Below, one piece after another: positions 32,011 through 32,221 of a stretch of 32,221 nt of DNA. A model generated the notes under the pieces. It saw only the letters and a program-made list of their open reading frames with translations. It did no database searches and was not told the origin of the DNA. The DNA lies in contig JARFRB010000013.1 in the NCBI GenBank assembly GCA_029287455.1, positions 1-32,221 on the forward strand, in the 5' to 3' direction. Source of the stretch: Pelagibius litoralis (GTDB taxonomy: Bacteria; Pseudomonadota; Alphaproteobacteria; Kiloniellales; DSM-21159). The translations under genes were made by a program, and so were the position numbers. Position 1 is the stretch's first letter, and every line of letters begins with the position of its first letter.

Positions 32011-32221
32011 TTGAAGATATTGATTTCGGCGTACGCCTGGAACCCAAGCCAAGGGTCCGAACCTGGAACCGCCTGGAATTGCGCCTGCGCAATGGCCCAA
32101 TATCATGATGTTTGGGTCATCACGCGCCACATCTGGCGCGATCAGATCGATGCGGAGCTTGCGCGCAACCCAGCGCCGCGGCTGAATTTCATCTACGTGG
32201 ACGCTCCGAATCGGCGGGTGC
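32011..32221 (+). CDS. Glycosyltransferase, N-terminal part (cut by the window end)
   Basis: The last 211 bases encode an open frame from TTG 32011: MKILISAYAWNPSQGSEPG, TAWNCACAMAQYHDVWVITR, HIWRDQIDAELARNPAPRLN, FIYVDAPNRRV. The start MKILISAYAxNPxxGSEPGxxW and the V-x-V-I-T-R strand are the typical opening of GT4-like glycosyltransferases of exopolysaccharide clusters. The gene continues beyond the window, so its donor domain is not seen. Its start, like those of both flippases, is TTG followed by AAG; no strong ribosome-binding site is visible. It extends the polysaccharide locus to the right. Confidence 0.75.
   Translation, partial: MKILISAYAWNPSQGSEPGTAWNCACAMAQYHDVWVITRHIWRDQIDAELARNPAPRLNFIYVDAPNRRV

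Overview
The window looks like chromosomal DNA from a GC-rich alphaproteobacterium, probably of the Rhodospirillales/Kiloniellales type. This is inferred from a CpdR-type response regulator next to an N-formylglutamate amidohydrolase, a Tat-exported MlaC-like protein, a complete glcDEF operon, a 41-residue single-Cys L36 protein, and a possible alphaproteobacterial (suhB/mmgR-like) small RNA. No tRNA, rRNA, CRISPR array, transposase or phage gene was recognised.

Left end (4-5968, + strand): a lipoprotein with about 13 Ca-binding FG-GAP/VCBS motifs, then a tightly spaced pair: an alkaline-phosphatase-superfamily protein and an asparagine-synthetase-like amidotransferase. Both members of the pair lack residues normally needed for catalysis: the metal-binding Asp-His pair in the first, and the N-terminal Cys plus the glutamine pocket in the second. 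This is the most unusual gene set in the window.

Metabolic block (5981-11309, - strand): glcD-glcE-glcF (glycolate oxidase) followed by an SDR oxidoreductase. A good sigma70-type promoter overlaps a near-perfect FadR/PdhR/LldR-type operator upstream of glcD. rpmJ with its own terminator lies just upstream.

Mixed housekeeping region (11418-22819): a methyltransferase split by an in-frame amber codon, a secreted conserved protein, an mlaC-like gene, a sulfotransferase/GNAT/glyoxalase cluster, a frameshifted LacI regulator, cpdR, N-formylglutamate amidohydrolase, a PAT-like acetyltransferase, a candidate small RNA, a frameshifted lytic transglycosylase, a mesaconyl-CoA-hydratase-like protein, a small conserved protein, an SDR and an ABM-domain protein. 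Three genes in about 8.5 kb carry single disruptive changes, which are either real decay or sequence errors.

Right end (23005-32221): a surface-polysaccharide locus with a carbohydrate-type sulfotransferase, two paralogous Wzx-like flippases about 6.7 kb apart (start to start), a leftward GT4-epimerase-GT2 module between them, a VanZ-like membrane protein with an extracytoplasmic LamG-like insert, and the start of another glycosyltransferase cut by the window edge. Together these suggest synthesis and export of a sulfated exopolysaccharide or capsule. The Cys-less ligase and AP-like protein at the left end could modify surface glycans too, but that is inference.
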